Shown: piece by piece, positions 45,546-61,375 of the stretch
Layout of the letters: each line of letters opens with the position of its first letter
Position numbering within the stretch: the stretch's first letter is position 1
Origin: Ancylobacter defluvii
GTDB taxonomy: Bacteria; Pseudomonadota; Alphaproteobacteria; Rhizobiales; Xanthobacteraceae
Reading direction: 5' to 3'
DNA: 64,000 nt
Assembly: GCF_018390605.1 (NCBI RefSeq)
Contig: NZ_JAHBGD010000028.1
Location: forward strand, 1-64,000
Notes under the pieces: generated by a model
Told to the model about the DNA's origin: nothing
The model's input: the letters and a program-made list of their open reading frames with translations, nothing else
The model's database searches: none
Translations under genes and position numbers: made by a program

Positions 45546-46865
45546 ATGCAGACCCATTTCTCCCTCGCCCAGCTGGCGGATCCGCAGGTCGCGCGGTCGG
45601 AGCAGATCCTCCGCGCCTGCGTGCATTGCGGCTTCTGCACCGCCACCTGCCCGACCTACGCCCTGCTCGGCGACGAGCTCGATTCACCGCGCGGGCGCAT
45701 CTACCTCATCAAGGACATGCTGGAGAACGACCGGCCGGCGACCGCTGAGGTCGCCAAGCATATCGACCGCTGCCTCTCCTGCCTGTCCTGCATGACCACC
45801 TGCCCGTCCGGGGTGCATTACATGCACCTCGTCGACCATGCCCGCGACCACATCGAGAAGACTTACAAGCGCCCCTTGCTCGACCGCACGCTGCGCGCGG
45901 TACTGGCCAAGGTGCTGCCGAGCCGCTCGCTGTTCCGCCTGTCGCTGGCCGGCGCCATGCTGGCGCGGCCCTTCGCCGGGATGATCGGCCAGGTGCCGGG
46001 CCTCGCCCCGGTGGCCGCCATGCTGAAGCTGGCCCCGGCCCGGCCGGCGACCCGCTCGGCCAGCGAGACTGTCCGCAAGTTCCCGGCGCTCGGCGCCCGC
46101 CGCGCCCGCGTCGCGCTGCTCGACGGCTGCGCCCAGCCGGTGCTGCGGCCGGAGATCGACGAGGCGGCGATCCGCCTGCTCACCCGCATGGGGGTGGAAG
46201 TGGTGCGCCCGGTCGGCGGCGGCTGCTGCGGCTCGCTCACCCATCACATGGGCAAGGAGGAGCCGGCGCTCGCCAATGCCCGCGCCAATGTCGACGCCTG
46301 GTGGCGGGAGATCGAGGGCGAGGGGCTCGACGCCATTCTCGTCACCACCTCCGGCTGCGGCACCACGATCAAGGATTACGGCCACATGCTGCGCCTCGAG
46401 CCGGCCTATGCCGAGAAGGCGGCCAAGGTCTCGGCGCTGGCCAAGGATGTCAGCGAGTTCCTGGCGGCGCGCGAGCTTCCCGCTCCGGTGATCGCGGCCG
46501 GGATGCGCGTCGCCTATCATTCCGCCTGCTCGCTTCAACATGGGCAGAAGGTGAAGACGGCGCCGAAGGAACTGCTTCAGCGGGCCGGCTTCACCGTGCT
46601 GGAGCCGGCCGAAGGGCATCTGTGCTGCGGCTCGGCCGGCACCTACAACATTCTCCAGCCGGAGATCGCCGGTCGGCTGCGCGACCGCAAGGTGGCGAAT
46701 ATCGAGGCCACCCGGCCGCAGGTGATCGCCGCCGGTAATATCGGTTGCCTGACCCAGATCGGCGGCGGCACCGCCATTCCCGCCGTGCATACGGTCGAGC
46801 TGCTTGACTGGGCGACCGGCGGGCCCAGCCCGTTGCCGGAGCCGTTCGCCGTCGCGGCAGAGTGA
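45546..46865 (+). CDS. glcF: Glycolate oxidase iron-sulfur subunit GlcF
   Basis: A 439-residue protein with two 4Fe-4S cluster motifs, C25-C28-C31-C35 (CVHCGFCTATCP) and C76-C79-C82-C86 (CLSCLSCMTTCP). Two CCG domains follow (GGGCCGSLTHHMG and HLCCGSAGTYN). It passes electrons from GlcD/GlcE to the quinone pool. It completes the glc operon. Confidence 0.95.
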   Translation: MQTHFSLAQLADPQVARSEQILRACVHCGFCTATCPTYALLGDELDSPRGRIYLIKDMLENDRPATAEVAKHIDRCLSCLSCMTTCPSGVHYMHLVDHARDHIEKTYKRPLLDRTLRAVLAKVLPSRSLFRLSLAGAMLARPFAGMIGQVPGLAPVAAMLKLAPARPATRSASETVRKFPALGARRARVALLDGCAQPVLRPEIDEAAIRLLTRMGVEVVRPVGGGCCGSLTHHMGKEEPALANARANVDAWWREIEGEGLDAILVTTSGCGTTIKDYGHMLRLEPAYAEKAAKVSALAKDVSEFLAARELPAPVIAAGMRVAYHSACSLQHGQKVKTAPKELLQRAGFTVLEPAEGHLCCGSAGTYNILQPEIAGRLRDRKVANIEATRPQVIAAGNIGCLTQIGGGTAIPAVHTVELLDWATGGPSPLPEPFAVAAE

Positions 46866-46895
46866 TCGGCTGGCAGATATGAGGGGAGCGCATCG

Positions 46896-47279
46896 ATGAT
46901 TGCCGTCATCTTCGAGGTCTGGCCGGCGGAGGGCCAGCGCCAGCATTATCTCGACCTTGCCGCCGCGTTGAAGGCCGATCTCCAGGGGCGCGACGGCTTT
47001 ATCTCGGTGGAGCGCTTCGAGAGCCTCACCGAGCCGGGAAAGCTGCTCTCGCTGTCGATCTGGCGCGACGAAGAGGCGGTGCGCGCCTGGCGCTGCCTGC
47101 CCTCGCACCGGGTCGCGCAGGGTGAGGGGCGCGGCAAGGGCGGGCGGGGCAAGGACGGGCGTGGCGGCGTGTTCCGCGACTACCGGCTGCGGGTGGCGAG
47201 CATCCTGCGCGACTATGGCCTGGAGCAGCGTGACGAGGCGCCGGACGACAGCCGCGCGGTGCATCCGCCGGTGGTGTGA
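46896..47279 (+). CDS. Antibiotic biosynthesis monooxygenase (ABM) fold protein
   Basis: A 127-residue ferredoxin-like ABM-domain protein. MIAVIFEVWPAEGQRQHYLDLAAALK and FISVERFESLTEPGKLLSLSIWRDEEAVRAWR are the typical strands and helix. A Gly/Arg-rich loop (QGEGRGKGGRGKDGRG) interrupts the last part. GAGGGGAG precedes ATG 46896, 30 nt after glcF, so it may be co-transcribed. Its reaction is unknown; family members include quinol and heme monooxygenases. Confidence 0.78.
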   Translation: MIAVIFEVWPAEGQRQHYLDLAAALKADLQGRDGFISVERFESLTEPGKLLSLSIWRDEEAVRAWRCLPSHRVAQGEGRGKGGRGKDGRGGVFRDYRLRVASILRDYGLEQRDEAPDDSRAVHPPVV

Positions 47280-47425
47280 GGATCATTTCAGGGCCTCGCC
47301 ACATCGGAAAGCGGCCGCGCGCGGATCTCGCCGGGGGACGTGGTTCATGTGGCGGAAAACGGCGCCCGCAATCGCCGGTGAATGCGCATGGGGAGGTGCT
47401 ATCCCCGATGGCGAGAAAGCCGCAA

Positions 47426-47454
47426 GCGACAGGGCGGGGGCTGGCCGGTATAAA
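47426..47454 (+). promoter_or_regulatory. Candidate promoter for the asparaginase gene
   Basis: GCGACA (47426-47431) and TATAAA (47449-47454) with a 17-bp spacer, ending 29 nt before ATG 47484. The CCGG repeats on both sides of the -10 may form a small operator. Confidence 0.4.
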
Positions 47455-47483
47455 AGCCGGACATTGAAGGCTTTGGAGCGTCC

Positions 47484-48521
47484 ATGTCCGCTGCCACCAC
47501 TCCCGCTACCACCACTCCCGCTGCTCACCCGGCGAAGCCCCCCCGCCTGCTCGCTTTGTCGCTGGGCGGCACCATCACCATGACCGCCACGGCCGGCGGC
47601 GGCATCGCCCCGACGCTGGGCGCCGCCGATCTGGTGGCGGCGGTGCCGGGGCTGGGCGAGGTGGCCGACATCGAGGCGCGTTCGCCGTTCCGGCTCGGCA
47701 GCTCCTCGCTGACCCTCGCGAATATCGCCGCCGTCGCCGCCGAGATCCGCGCCGCCTTCGCGGAGGGCTTCGACGCGGCATTGGTGATCCAGGGCACCGA
47801 CACCATCGAGGAAACCGCCTTCGCGCTCGACCTGCTGGTCGGCGACGAGCGGCCGGTGGTGGTGATCGGCGCCATGCGCGGGCCGCAGCAACCCGGCGCC
47901 GACGGCCCGGCGAACCTGCTCGCCGGCGCCCTCGTCGCCGTCAGCGCCGAGGCGCGCGGGATGGGCACGCTGGTGGTGCTGAACGACGAGATCCATGCCG
48001 CGCGTTATGTGCGCAAGGCGCACACGGCGCTCACCTCGGCCTTCGTCTCGGCGAATGGCGGCCCGCTCGGGCTGGTGGCCGAGGGGCGGGCGCGGTTTTT
48101 CAGCCGGGTCGCGCCGCCCGCCGTGCCGGTGCTGCTGCCGGGAGCCGGCGAATTGCCGCCGGTGGCGCTGGTCAAGATCGGCATGGGCGATGACGGGCGG
48201 CTGCTGCCGGCGCTGGCCGGCCTCGGCTATGCCGGTGCGGTCATCGAGGGTGCCGGCGCCGGCCATGTCCCCGGCGTGATGGCGGAGGCGGTCGGCGAGC
48301 TGGCGGCGCAGATGCCGGTGGTGCTGGCCAGCCGGACGCTCGGTGGCCCGGTATTCGAGCGCAGCTATGGCTATCCGGGCTCGGAAATCGACCTGATCGC
48401 CCGCGGCGCTATTCCCGCCGGGCTGCTGCCGGCGCTGAAGGCGCGGCTGCTGCTGGTGCTTGCGCTCAAGGCGGGGTTTTCGCGCGAGCGGATCGCGGCG
48501 GCGCTGGCGGCCTTCGGCTGA
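47484..48521 (+). CDS. L-asparaginase
   Basis: A 345-residue asparaginase/glutaminase-family amidase. Thr30 in LGGTITM and Thr105-Asp106 in QGTDTIEE are the two catalytic threonine sites. The Ser/Thr-Lys part is PGADGPANLL. No signal peptide is seen, but an Ala/Pro/Thr-rich lead (1-20) precedes the domain, so it is likely cytoplasmic. It hydrolyses asparagine to aspartate and ammonia. It is preceded by its own candidate promoter. Confidence 0.88.
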   Translation: MSAATTPATTTPAAHPAKPPRLLALSLGGTITMTATAGGGIAPTLGAADLVAAVPGLGEVADIEARSPFRLGSSSLTLANIAAVAAEIRAAFAEGFDAALVIQGTDTIEETAFALDLLVGDERPVVVIGAMRGPQQPGADGPANLLAGALVAVSAEARGMGTLVVLNDEIHAARYVRKAHTALTSAFVSANGGPLGLVAEGRARFFSRVAPPAVPVLLPGAGELPPVALVKIGMGDDGRLLPALAGLGYAGAVIEGAGAGHVPGVMAEAVGELAAQMPVVLASRTLGGPVFERSYGYPGSEIDLIARGAIPAGLLPALKARLLLVLALKAGFSRERIAAALAAFG

Positions 48522-48557
48522 AGCGTCCGCCCGCGACGCCGGCGACACGCCCGGGTG

Positions 48558-49020
48558 TCAGGCCGTACGCTTCCAGTGATCGAAGGCGCGCCCATAGGTG
48601 AGGCGGAACGGCCAGAAGGAGATCGACAGCTCGCGGGCGAGAGAGAGGGCGAGCGGGCGTTGCGTGATCCGGTCATAGGTCAACAGGCCGAGCCGGTGGC
48701 GTCCTCCAGCGTGTCAGCCTACATCAGCTCGATTTCCATGGTCCCCGGCTCGTGCTCGATCTTGTAGCCACCGACGCGCCAGCGCCGATCGGTGCCGAAG
48801 CCGATGGATTTCTGCTCCTCGTCCCCGATGTAGCTCTGACCCACCCCGGCAGCAGTGCCGCTCTCACTGCTGCCGGTCCAGCTGCCCTTGAACTGCAGCG
48901 GCGACGATTTCGGCGTGATGGGCGCGCGGGCAATGAGCTGCCCGGCTTGCGCCGCATCGAAGGTGTCGCCATCGCCCACAAGCTCGTCCACCAGCGCATG
49001 TGAGGCGGGCGGGAGCGCCG
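48558..49020 (-). pseudogene. Gene debris between asparaginase and pnp
   Basis: Two protein-like frames on the minus strand lie end to end without a plausible start. Frame A (about 49020 to 48719) reads ALPPASHALVDELVGDGDTF and further, ending EIELM-stop. Frame B (about 48713 to 48558) starts right after a stop and reads HRLGLLTYDRITQRPLALSL then SFWPFRLTYGRAFDHWKRTA-stop. The amino-acid make-up looks coding. I infer one decayed gene, or two C-terminal fragments. I do not recognise the family. Confidence 0.4.
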
Positions 49021-49027
49021 AAACGAA

Positions 49028-49053
49028 AACGGGGCGCCCGAAGGCGCCCCGTT
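49028..49053 (-). terminator. Intrinsic terminator of pnp
   Basis: A perfect 11-bp stem with a loop that reads TTCG on the minus strand, closed by C-G: the very stable UUCG tetraloop. TTCGTTTC follows. It lies 33 nt past the pnp stop. Confidence 0.8.
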
Positions 49054-49085
49054 CGATCAATCATCGACCGTGAGGTCGCGGCCGA

Positions 49086-51239
<2,154 letters not shown>

Positions 51240-51595
51240 GTCTGTCTCTGGCTTTCCGAAGAGGGGCCATGGGCAAGACGGCGGGAGGCTGAATTCCCAG
51301 CAGGATCCGATCCCTATCGCAAAAGTCGGGCGACTTTCGTGGAACCGGCTCTGCTCTCAGCCTCCGGCGATCCTGCCATGGCCGCCGCTTCTGTCGGACG
51401 CGGCGAGCCCCATGCCCGCCGCTCTTGCGTGTTCCGGAGCCTGCTCCTCAGGCTCCGGTTCCTTGGTTTGGAGCACCTTGCGGTCGATCGGGGTGTCCTG
51501 ATCGGGAAGGGCGCCGGCGCCGCGGCTAGATCCGCAACGCGTGGTCTCGATAGCGGACGAGGCCCGCACCGGGCGGTGCGAGCCTCGTCAAACGA
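51240..51595 (-). promoter_or_regulatory. Structured rpsO-pnp spacer with two strong hairpins
   Basis: No gene in these 356 nt. On the minus strand, just past rpsO, GACGAGGC/GCCTCGTC plus CGCACC/GGTGCG form a long stem (51556-51589), like the rpsO terminator in E. coli, but with little U-tract. In the pnp leader a perfect 10-bp hairpin lies at 51434-51443 with 51449-51458. In E. coli a pnp leader stem is cut by RNase III and lets PNPase repress itself; a like role here is inference. Confidence 0.55.
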
Positions 51596-51865
51596 TCAGC
51601 GGCGGATGCCAAGCCGCTGGATCAGGGACTTGTAGCGGGTTTCCTCGGTCTTCTTGAGATAGTCGAGGAGACCACGGCGCGCGGACACCATCTTGAGAAG
51701 GCCGCGACGGGAATGGTTGTCCTTCGCGTGGCTCTTGAAGTGGCCGGTCAGGTTGGTGATGCGCTCGGTGAGGATCGCAACCTGCACTTCCGCCGAACCG
51801 GTATCACCCGGCTTGGTGGCATATTCGGTGATGAGCGCCTGCTTGCGCTCTGGCGTGATCGACAT
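51596..51865 (-). CDS. rpsO: 30S ribosomal protein S15
   Basis: An 89-residue S15, the 16S rRNA central-domain binder. The whole protein is typical: [51 protein letters not shown] and the end [16 protein letters not shown] 51865 has AAAGGATACC upstream. It is the 3' neighbour of truB on the minus strand and is followed by pnp. Confidence 0.98.
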   Translation of the reverse strand: MSITPERKQALITEYATKPGDTGSAEVQVAILTERITNLTGHFKSHAKDNHSRRGLLKMVSARRGLLDYLKKTEETRYKSLIQRLGIRR

Positions 51866-52137
51866 CGGGTATCCTTTCTGGTTTTCGATAGAGAAGATGG
51901 CGGCCGCCGCAGAATCTGCCTTGGCGGGCGCGCCGGCTTCGCGGATCGGCCGGGCCGGGATGTCGTCCAGCGCGGTCGAAGAGCGAAGAGCTCGCGCGGA
52001 CCTCTCGGTCCGCAACGCGGGCGCACCATACACGAAAACGCCTGCAACGCCAGTCGCATCTTTGCGCCCGGCCAGCCGTGGAACTCGTGTGGCGGCACGC
52101 TTTGGGAGGGGCCGGCGCAAGGCCGGCCGTCCTATGC

Positions 52138-53226
52138 TCAGGCCGCCGGGGCCGAGTGGAAGATGCGCCGGGGGAAGATCTCCGCCCCTTCGGCATCGCC
52201 CAGCGCCACCAGCCGGCCGCCGGCGGTGATGGCGACTGGGCCTTCGATGATCGGCGCGTCACGTCCGCGCAGGATGATCGACTGGCCGCGCGCCAGCCGC
52301 GCCGCGTCCGCCGGGCTCACCCGCAGCGAGGGCAGGCTGTCGAGACCGATCTCCACCGGGCGCAGCGCTGCGAAGGGCGGGGTCTCACCGTTCGCCTCGT
52401 GCATGGCGCGCAGCGTGTCGAGCGGGACCAGCTCCTCCTCGGCGAAGGTGCCGACCACGCTGCGGCGGAGCGCGACAATATGGCCGTGGGTGCCAAGCTG
52501 GCGGCCGAAATCGCGGGCGAGCGAGCGCACATAGGTGCCCTTGCCGCATTCGGCCTCGAATACCGCGTGGTCGGCATCCGGCATGTCGACGAGGTCGAGC
52601 CGGTGGATGATGACGGTGCGGGCGGCGAGCTCGACGGCGATGCCGTCGCGCGCCAGATCATAGGCGCGCTCGCCATTGATCTTCAGCGCCGAGAACGCCG
52701 GCGGTACCTGCTCGATCTCGCCGCGGAACCCCGGCAGGAGCGCGAGGATGGCGTCGCGGGCCGGCCGCACCTCCGACTGCGCGACCGGCTGGCCCTCGCT
52801 GTCGTCGGTATCGGTCTCGATGCCCCAACGCACGGTGAAGCGGTAGACCTTGCGGCTGTCCATGACGAAGGGCACGGTCTTGGTGGCCTCGCCCAGCGCG
52901 ATCGGCAGGCAGCCGGAGGCCAGCGGGTCGAGCGTGCCGGCATGGCCGGCCTTCTTGGCCTGGAACAGCCATTTCACCGCGCCGACCGCCTGGGTGGAGG
53001 TCATGCCGATCGGCTTGTCGAGCAGGACCCAGCCGTCGACGTCCTTCTTCGGACGGCGGGCGGAACGTTCGCGGCGGTCGCCCTTCGGCCCGCGCGGGCG
53101 GGCGTCTGTCGAGGTGGCATCGGCCGGGGGCGTGTCGGCCGGCGGCGCGGCAATGGTATCGTCGATGGTGTCGACCGCAAGGGCGGCGGCCTCGATCATG
53201 GGGCCGGTGATCATGGGGGCGGTCAT
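52138..53226 (-). CDS. truB: tRNA pseudouridine(55) synthase TruB
   Basis: A 362-residue enzyme that makes pseudouridine 55 in tRNA T-arms. Catalytic Asp100 is in [12 protein letters not shown]. The PUA-like tail and RSLARDFG (GTYVRSL motif) follow. The first 62 residues (Thr/Asp/Ala-rich then basic [11 protein letters not shown]) are an extension beyond the usual start [15 protein letters not shown]. The start at 53226 overlaps the rbfA stop (ATGA). Confidence 0.95.
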   Translation of the reverse strand: MTAPMITGPMIEAAALAVDTIDDTIAAPPADTPPADATSTDARPRGPKGDRRERSARRPKKDVDGWVLLDKPIGMTSTQAVGAVKWLFQAKKAGHAGTLDPLASGCLPIALGEATKTVPFVMDSRKVYRFTVRWGIETDTDDSEGQPVAQSEVRPARDAILALLPGFRGEIEQVPPAFSALKINGERAYDLARDGIAVELAARTVIIHRLDLVDMPDADHAVFEAECGKGTYVRSLARDFGRQLGTHGHIVALRRSVVGTFAEEELVPLDTLRAMHEANGETPPFAALRPVEIGLDSLPSLRVSPADAARLARGQSIILRGRDAPIIEGPVAITAGGRLVALGDAEGAEIFPRRIFHSAPAA

Positions 53227-53651
53227 GCCTGATCGTCCTTGTCGTTCTCGTTGTTGTCGTCATGGTCGAGATCGCGCGCCACGTCAGGCGAACGCAGCAG
53301 CGCGTCGATGCGCGCCCCTTCCTCGAAGGAAGTATCGATGCGGAAGCGCAGCTCCGGGACGAATTTGAGTTCCAGCCGGCGGGCGATCTCGCCGCGCAAC
53401 GGCTTGGCGTTGGTCGCCAGCGCGTCGATGGCCGCCTTGGTGTCCTTGCCGCCGAGCGGCATGACGAAGCAGGTGGCGATCTTCAGATCCGGGCTCATCC
53501 GCACTTCCGGCACCGTGATCAGCACCTTGGCGAGCGCCGGATCGGGGATGTCGCCCCGCGACAGGACGTCGGACAGGGCGTGTCGCACCAACTCGCCGAC
53601 GCGCAGCTGGCGCTGGCTCGGGCCGGTGCCCGAGCTCGCTTTGGTCTTCAT
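53223..53651 (-). CDS. rbfA: Ribosome-binding factor A
   Basis: A 142-residue KH-like factor that matures the 30S subunit at the 16S rRNA 5' end. [23 protein letters not shown] and [24 protein letters not shown] are typical, as is [17 protein letters not shown]. The end is Asp/Asn-rich ([14 protein letters not shown]). I start at ATG 53651 (MKTKASSG) with GAGGA upstream; a TTG in frame 12 nt earlier is less likely. It lies 148 nt after infB. Confidence 0.93.
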   Translation of the reverse strand: MKTKASSGTGPSQRQLRVGELVRHALSDVLSRGDIPDPALAKVLITVPEVRMSPDLKIATCFVMPLGGKDTKAAIDALATNAKPLRGEIARRLELKFVPELRFRIDTSFEEGARIDALLRSPDVARDLDHDDNNENDKDDQA

Positions 53652-53799
53652 GACGTTCAACAATCCTCAACGCCCGCACCGGCTTGGCCGGCAGGCGGGA
53701 CGGCTTCGACCGGAGCCGACGGATTCGGACCGTCCGGCTCCCGCGGTAAGTCTCAGGCGGCCGGGCGGAGAACCGTCCGGCCGTCAGGCGGCGCGATGA

Positions 53800-56619
<2,820 letters not shown>

Positions 56620-56684
56620 TCGGTATCCGTTCCTGAGCATCCACGCCCCTTGCGGGATGCCTCACATCTGTGCGCTAGCTTCGC

Positions 56685-57362
56685 TTATCCAGCGCGCCAG
56701 CTCTCGAGCCTTCTCACGCGCGCAAGAAACCCTGCGCTCGTCGGATGGGCGAGCAGCGCAGCATGTACCACATTTGCCCGCCCCAACGCCAAGTCCAATT
56801 GCACGCCTGACAAAGAGTTAACGAAGGCTATTTCCTTACCCTCCGCCTCGCCGACGCGCCGGGCGAGTGCGTCGAGCTTGGCTGCCCCGTCGCGCGCCGC
56901 GTCACTGGCGTGAACGAGGATGGCGGCGCCACCCACCAGGGCTTCCCCCACCTTGGTCGTGCCGGTCACCAACTGCCCCGCCTTGTTGGCGAAGCTGAGG
57001 GCACTGAACACGTCCTTCTCAAGCAAGGCATCGACCAGGTCGATAAGACCCGGATCGACCCGGCCCTTGCCGCGGAACGCGCGGCCGAAGGCCCTTTTCT
57101 TCAGCGCCAGCGTCAGCTCGGAGCGGGTGGCCCCGACCCAGGCGCCGCGTCCGGGAAGCTTGGCGGCGAGGTCGGGCACCACCAGCCCGTCCGGCGCCGC
57201 CACGAAACGCAGCATCTCGCCCACCGGCCGCACCGTGCGGCTGGCGAGGCACAGGCGCGACAGCACGCGGCGCGCCGCGGCGGGACCGGCATCGGTCTCC
57301 TCCGGCTCGCCGGCACCGGCGGGGATCTCGTGATCCCCGACCTGTTCGCTCGCCTGCTGCAT
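56685..57362 (-). CDS. YlxR-family RNA-binding protein (DUF448)
   Basis: About 225 residues from ATG 57362 (MQQASEQVG), which has AGGGAG 12 nt upstream; the frame also opens at ATG 57428 but without a ribosome-binding site. The YlxR fold spans about 30-110: RVLSRLCLASRTVRPVGEMLRFVAAPDG, then PGRGAWVGATR. A C-terminal ribosomal L7Ae-like part follows (LIDLVDALLEKDVFSALSFANKAGQLVTG and LGRANVVHAALL). It sits between nusA and infB as in most bacteria. It binds RNA, maybe RNase P RNA; exact role unknown. Confidence 0.88.
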   Translation of the reverse strand: MQQASEQVGDHEIPAGAGEPEETDAGPAAARRVLSRLCLASRTVRPVGEMLRFVAAPDGLVVPDLAAKLPGRGAWVGATRSELTLALKKRAFGRAFRGKGRVDPGLIDLVDALLEKDVFSALSFANKAGQLVTGTTKVGEALVGGAAILVHASDAARDGAAKLDALARRVGEAEGKEIAFVNSLSGVQLDLALGRANVVHAALLAHPTSAGFLARVRRLESWRAG

Positions 57363-57459
57363 CGCTGGGCGATACTCCCTCTTTACCGGATCCGACAGTG
57401 AGTTCGGAGCCCCCGTCCCGTCACCCATATCGGGCGGCCGGGCGAAAGGGCTCCGCGGC

Positions 57460-59075
57460 TCACGCCGCGTTGCCGGCGTCCTCTTCAGTCGTCTCTTCGG
57501 CCTCGTCGCCCGCCTGCGCGAGCTCCTCGGCCGAAATCCAGCCCGCCTTCACGCGGGCCTGCATGATCAGTGCCTCGGCGTCTTCCTTCGAGAGCTGGAA
57601 GCCCTCCAGTGCGCCGGCGATGCGGACGGTCTCGCCATCCTTGCGCTCGCTCCAGCCGACGAGATCGTCGGTGGCGCAGCCGGCCAGGTCCTCGACGGAC
57701 TTGATGTCGTTCTCGCCGAACGCAACCAGCATCGGCGAGGTCACGCCCGGCACTTCGCGCAGCTCGTCCTCGACGCCCAGCGCACGGCGGCGCTCGTCCA
57801 ACTCGGCTTCCACCTGGGCGAGGTGGCCCTGCGCGCGGTTCTGCAGTTCCTGCGCAGTGTCCTCGTCGAAGCCCTCGATGCTCGCCAACTCGTTGATCGG
57901 CACATAAGCGAGCTCTTCGACGGTGGCAAAACCTTCCGAGGCGAGCAACTGACCCATCATCTCGTCGAGATCGAGCGCCTCGGCGAAGATCTTCGAACGT
58001 TCGGCGAATTCCTTCTGGCGCCGCTCGCTCTCTTCCGCTTCGGTCATGATGTCGATGTCCCAGCCGGTGAGCTGGGAGGCGAGGCGAACATTCTGGCCGC
58101 GGCGGCCGATGGCCAGGCTTAGTTGGGCATCGGGCACCACGACTTCAATACGCTCGCGGTCCTCGTCGAGCACCACCTTGACGACTTCCGCCGGCGCAAG
58201 GGCGTTGACGATGAAGGTCGCCACATCGTTCGACCACGGGATGATGTCGATCTTCTCGCCCTGCAGCTCGTTCACCACGGCCTGCACGCGCGAGCCGCGC
58301 ATGCCGACGCAGGCGCCGACCGGGTCCACCGAGGTGTCGCGCGAGGTGACGGCAATCTTGGCGCGCGAGCCGGGGTCGCGGGCGACCGCCTTGATCTCGA
58401 CGATGTTGTCGTAGATTTCCGGCACTTCCTGCGCGAACAGCTTCGCCATGAACTGGGGATGGGTGCGCGACAGGAAGATCTGCGGGCCGCGCGGTTCGCG
58501 GCGCACGTCATAGACATAGGCGCGGATGCGGTCGCCGACCTTGAAGACTTCGCGCGGCAGCAATTCGTCGCGACGAAGCGAGGCTTCGCCTTTGCCGAGG
58601 TCGACGACGACGTTGCCGTACTCGACGCGCTTGACCGCGCCGTTGATGACTTCGCCGATGCGATCCTTGAATTCTTCATACTGCCGGTCGCGTTCGGCCT
58701 CGCGCACCTTCTGCACGATGACCTGCTTGGCCGACTGGGCGGCGATGCGGCCGAAATCGAAGGGCGGCAGGGTGTCGGCGATGGAATCGCCCACCTGCGC
58801 CGCCGGGTTCAGCCGGCGGGCGCCGACGAGGTCGATCTCGGTGGCGTAGTTCTCGACCTGATCGACCACCAGAAGGTGACGGGCAAGGCGCAGCTCGCCG
58901 GTGCGCGGGTTGATCTCCGCATGGATGTCGGTCTCGGCGCCGTAGCGGGAGCGCGCCGCCTTGGCGATCGCGTCCTCCATGGCGGCGATGACGATATGCC
59001 GGTCGATCGACTTTTCACGCGCGACCGCATCGGCGATCTGCAGCAGCTCGAGCCGGTTTGCGCTGACGACAGCCA

Positions 59076-59076
<1 letters not shown>
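57460..59076 (-). CDS. nusA: Transcription termination/antitermination factor NusA
   Basis: A 538-residue factor with the NusA N-domain ([24 protein letters not shown]), S1 domain ([22 protein letters not shown]), KH1-KH2 ([26 protein letters not shown] and [21 protein letters not shown]) and two acidic repeats at the C-terminus (about 370-500). It binds RNA polymerase to govern pausing and termination. ATG 59076 follows AAGGAG; TGA of rimP and this ATG share a base (TGATG). Confidence 0.96.
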
Positions 59077-59970
<894 letters not shown>

Positions 59971-60109
59971 CAACCAACCGTCAGGTCATCTGAGATATGT
60001 GAATGACCGTCATATACAGCCAAAACCCCCTTCGGCGCAAGTCGCCGCTTCGGCGGGCCGATCGCCGCCGCCGCTTGCCGGCCGGCGCGCCGCCGCTCAT
60101 AAGCAGGGC

Positions 60110-61021
60110 ATGCCCCATCCGACCACCGCCGCGCCGACCGCTTCATCCCCGCCAGCCGCGCGGCTGGCGGAGCGCGCGCCGGCCAAGATCAATCTCTCCC
60201 TCGCCGTGCTCGGGCGCCGGGCCGACGGCTATCACGAATTGTCGAGCCTCGTCGCTTTCGCCGGTGCGGCGGATCGGCTGGCCTATGATCCGGCCGGCGC
60301 GCCGGGCCTCGATCTCGCCGGTCCCGGCGCCGCGACGCTCGCCGTCGAGCCGGACAATCTGGTGCTGAAGGCGGTGCGGGAGCTGACGGCGCGCGTGGAG
60401 GGGCTGGCCGTCGGCCGCTTCACCCTCGACAAAAGGCTGCCGGTCTCCTCCGGCATCGGCGGCGGCTCGGCGGATGCGGCGGCGGCGCTCCGGCTGCTCG
60501 CCCGAACCAACGGGCTGGCGCCCGACGACCGGCGCATGTTCGAGGCGGCGCTCGCCACCGGCTCCGACGTGCCGGTCTGTCTTTATGGCCGCGCCTGCCT
60601 GATGCGCGGGCGCGGCGAGGCGCTGACACCCGTCGCCCTGCCGCGCTTTGGCCTGGTTCTGGTCAATCCGCGCATTCCGGTGGCGACCGCCGCCGTATTT
60701 CGCCAGCTCGGCCTCGTGCCGGGCGAGCGGTGCCGGTCGGTGCCGCCGCCTCCCACCGGCTTTGCGACGCGGGCCGAGGTGCTCGCCTTCCTCACCGGCA
60801 TGCCCAACGATCTCGAACCGCCGGCCCGCGCGCTCGAACCTTCGCTCGGCGAGGTGGCGGACCGCCTTGCCGGAACGCCGGCGGTGCGGCTGGTGCGGAT
60901 GTCCGGCTCCGGCGCAACATTCTTCGGGCTCTATGACGATTGCCGGGCGGCGGCGCGGGCGGCGAAGCTCATCGTCGCGGCGCGGCCGGACTGGTGGGTC
61001 AAGTCCACCATCATCGGGTGA
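60110..61021 (+). CDS. ispE: 4-diphosphocytidyl-2-C-methyl-D-erythritol kinase
   Basis: A 303-residue GHMP kinase of the non-mevalonate isoprenoid path. [25 protein letters not shown] and the ATP loop [18 protein letters not shown] are diagnostic; the third motif [13 protein letters not shown] follows near the end. It starts at ATG 60110. It is divergent from rimP over a 206-bp spacer. It works in the same pathway as the polyprenyl synthase gene nearby. Confidence 0.95.
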   Translation: MPHPTTAAPTASSPPAARLAERAPAKINLSLAVLGRRADGYHELSSLVAFAGAADRLAYDPAGAPGLDLAGPGAATLAVEPDNLVLKAVRELTARVEGLAVGRFTLDKRLPVSSGIGGGSADAAAALRLLARTNGLAPDDRRMFEAALATGSDVPVCLYGRACLMRGRGEALTPVALPRFGLVLVNPRIPVATAAVFRQLGLVPGERCRSVPPPPTGFATRAEVLAFLTGMPNDLEPPARALEPSLGEVADRLAGTPAVRLVRMSGSGATFFGLYDDCRAAARAAKLIVAARPDWWVKSTIIG

Positions 61022-61031
61022 GGGGAAGCCT

Positions 61032-61355
61032 TTGACGACGGCATTCGTCTACGCGCTGGCGGCGCTCGCCGAGATCGCCGGCTGCTTCGCCTTCTGGGCG
61101 GTGGTACGTTCGGGGGCGAACCCACTCTGGCTGGCGCCGGGGGCGCTGAGCCTGATCGCCTTCGGCGCGCTGCTGACGCGGGTCGATGCCGAGGCGGCGG
61201 GTCGCGCCTTCGCCGCCTATGGCGGCGTCTATATCGCCGCCTCGCTGGTCTGGCTGTGGGCGGCGGAGGGCTTTCGTCCGGATCGCTGGGACCTGACCGG
61301 CGGCGCCATCTGTCTCGCCGGCGCGGCGATCATTCTCTACGCGCCGCGCGGCTGA
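61032..61355 (+). CDS. YnfA/UPF0060-family small membrane protein
   Basis: A 107-residue protein with four membrane helices of the UPF0060 family, seen by [22 protein letters not shown] and [24 protein letters not shown], plus [12 protein letters not shown]. It begins at TTG 61032, preceded by GAGGGGAAG; the in-frame upstream ORF is inside ispE. Fold and size are like small multidrug-type exporters, but function is unproven. It ends convergently, 20 nt from the next gene. Confidence 0.87.
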   Translation: MTTAFVYALAALAEIAGCFAFWAVVRSGANPLWLAPGALSLIAFGALLTRVDAEAAGRAFAAYGGVYIAASLVWLWAAEGFRPDRWDLTGGAICLAGAAIILYAPRG

Positions 61356-61375
61356 GGGCTCTTGGCGGGCGACCT

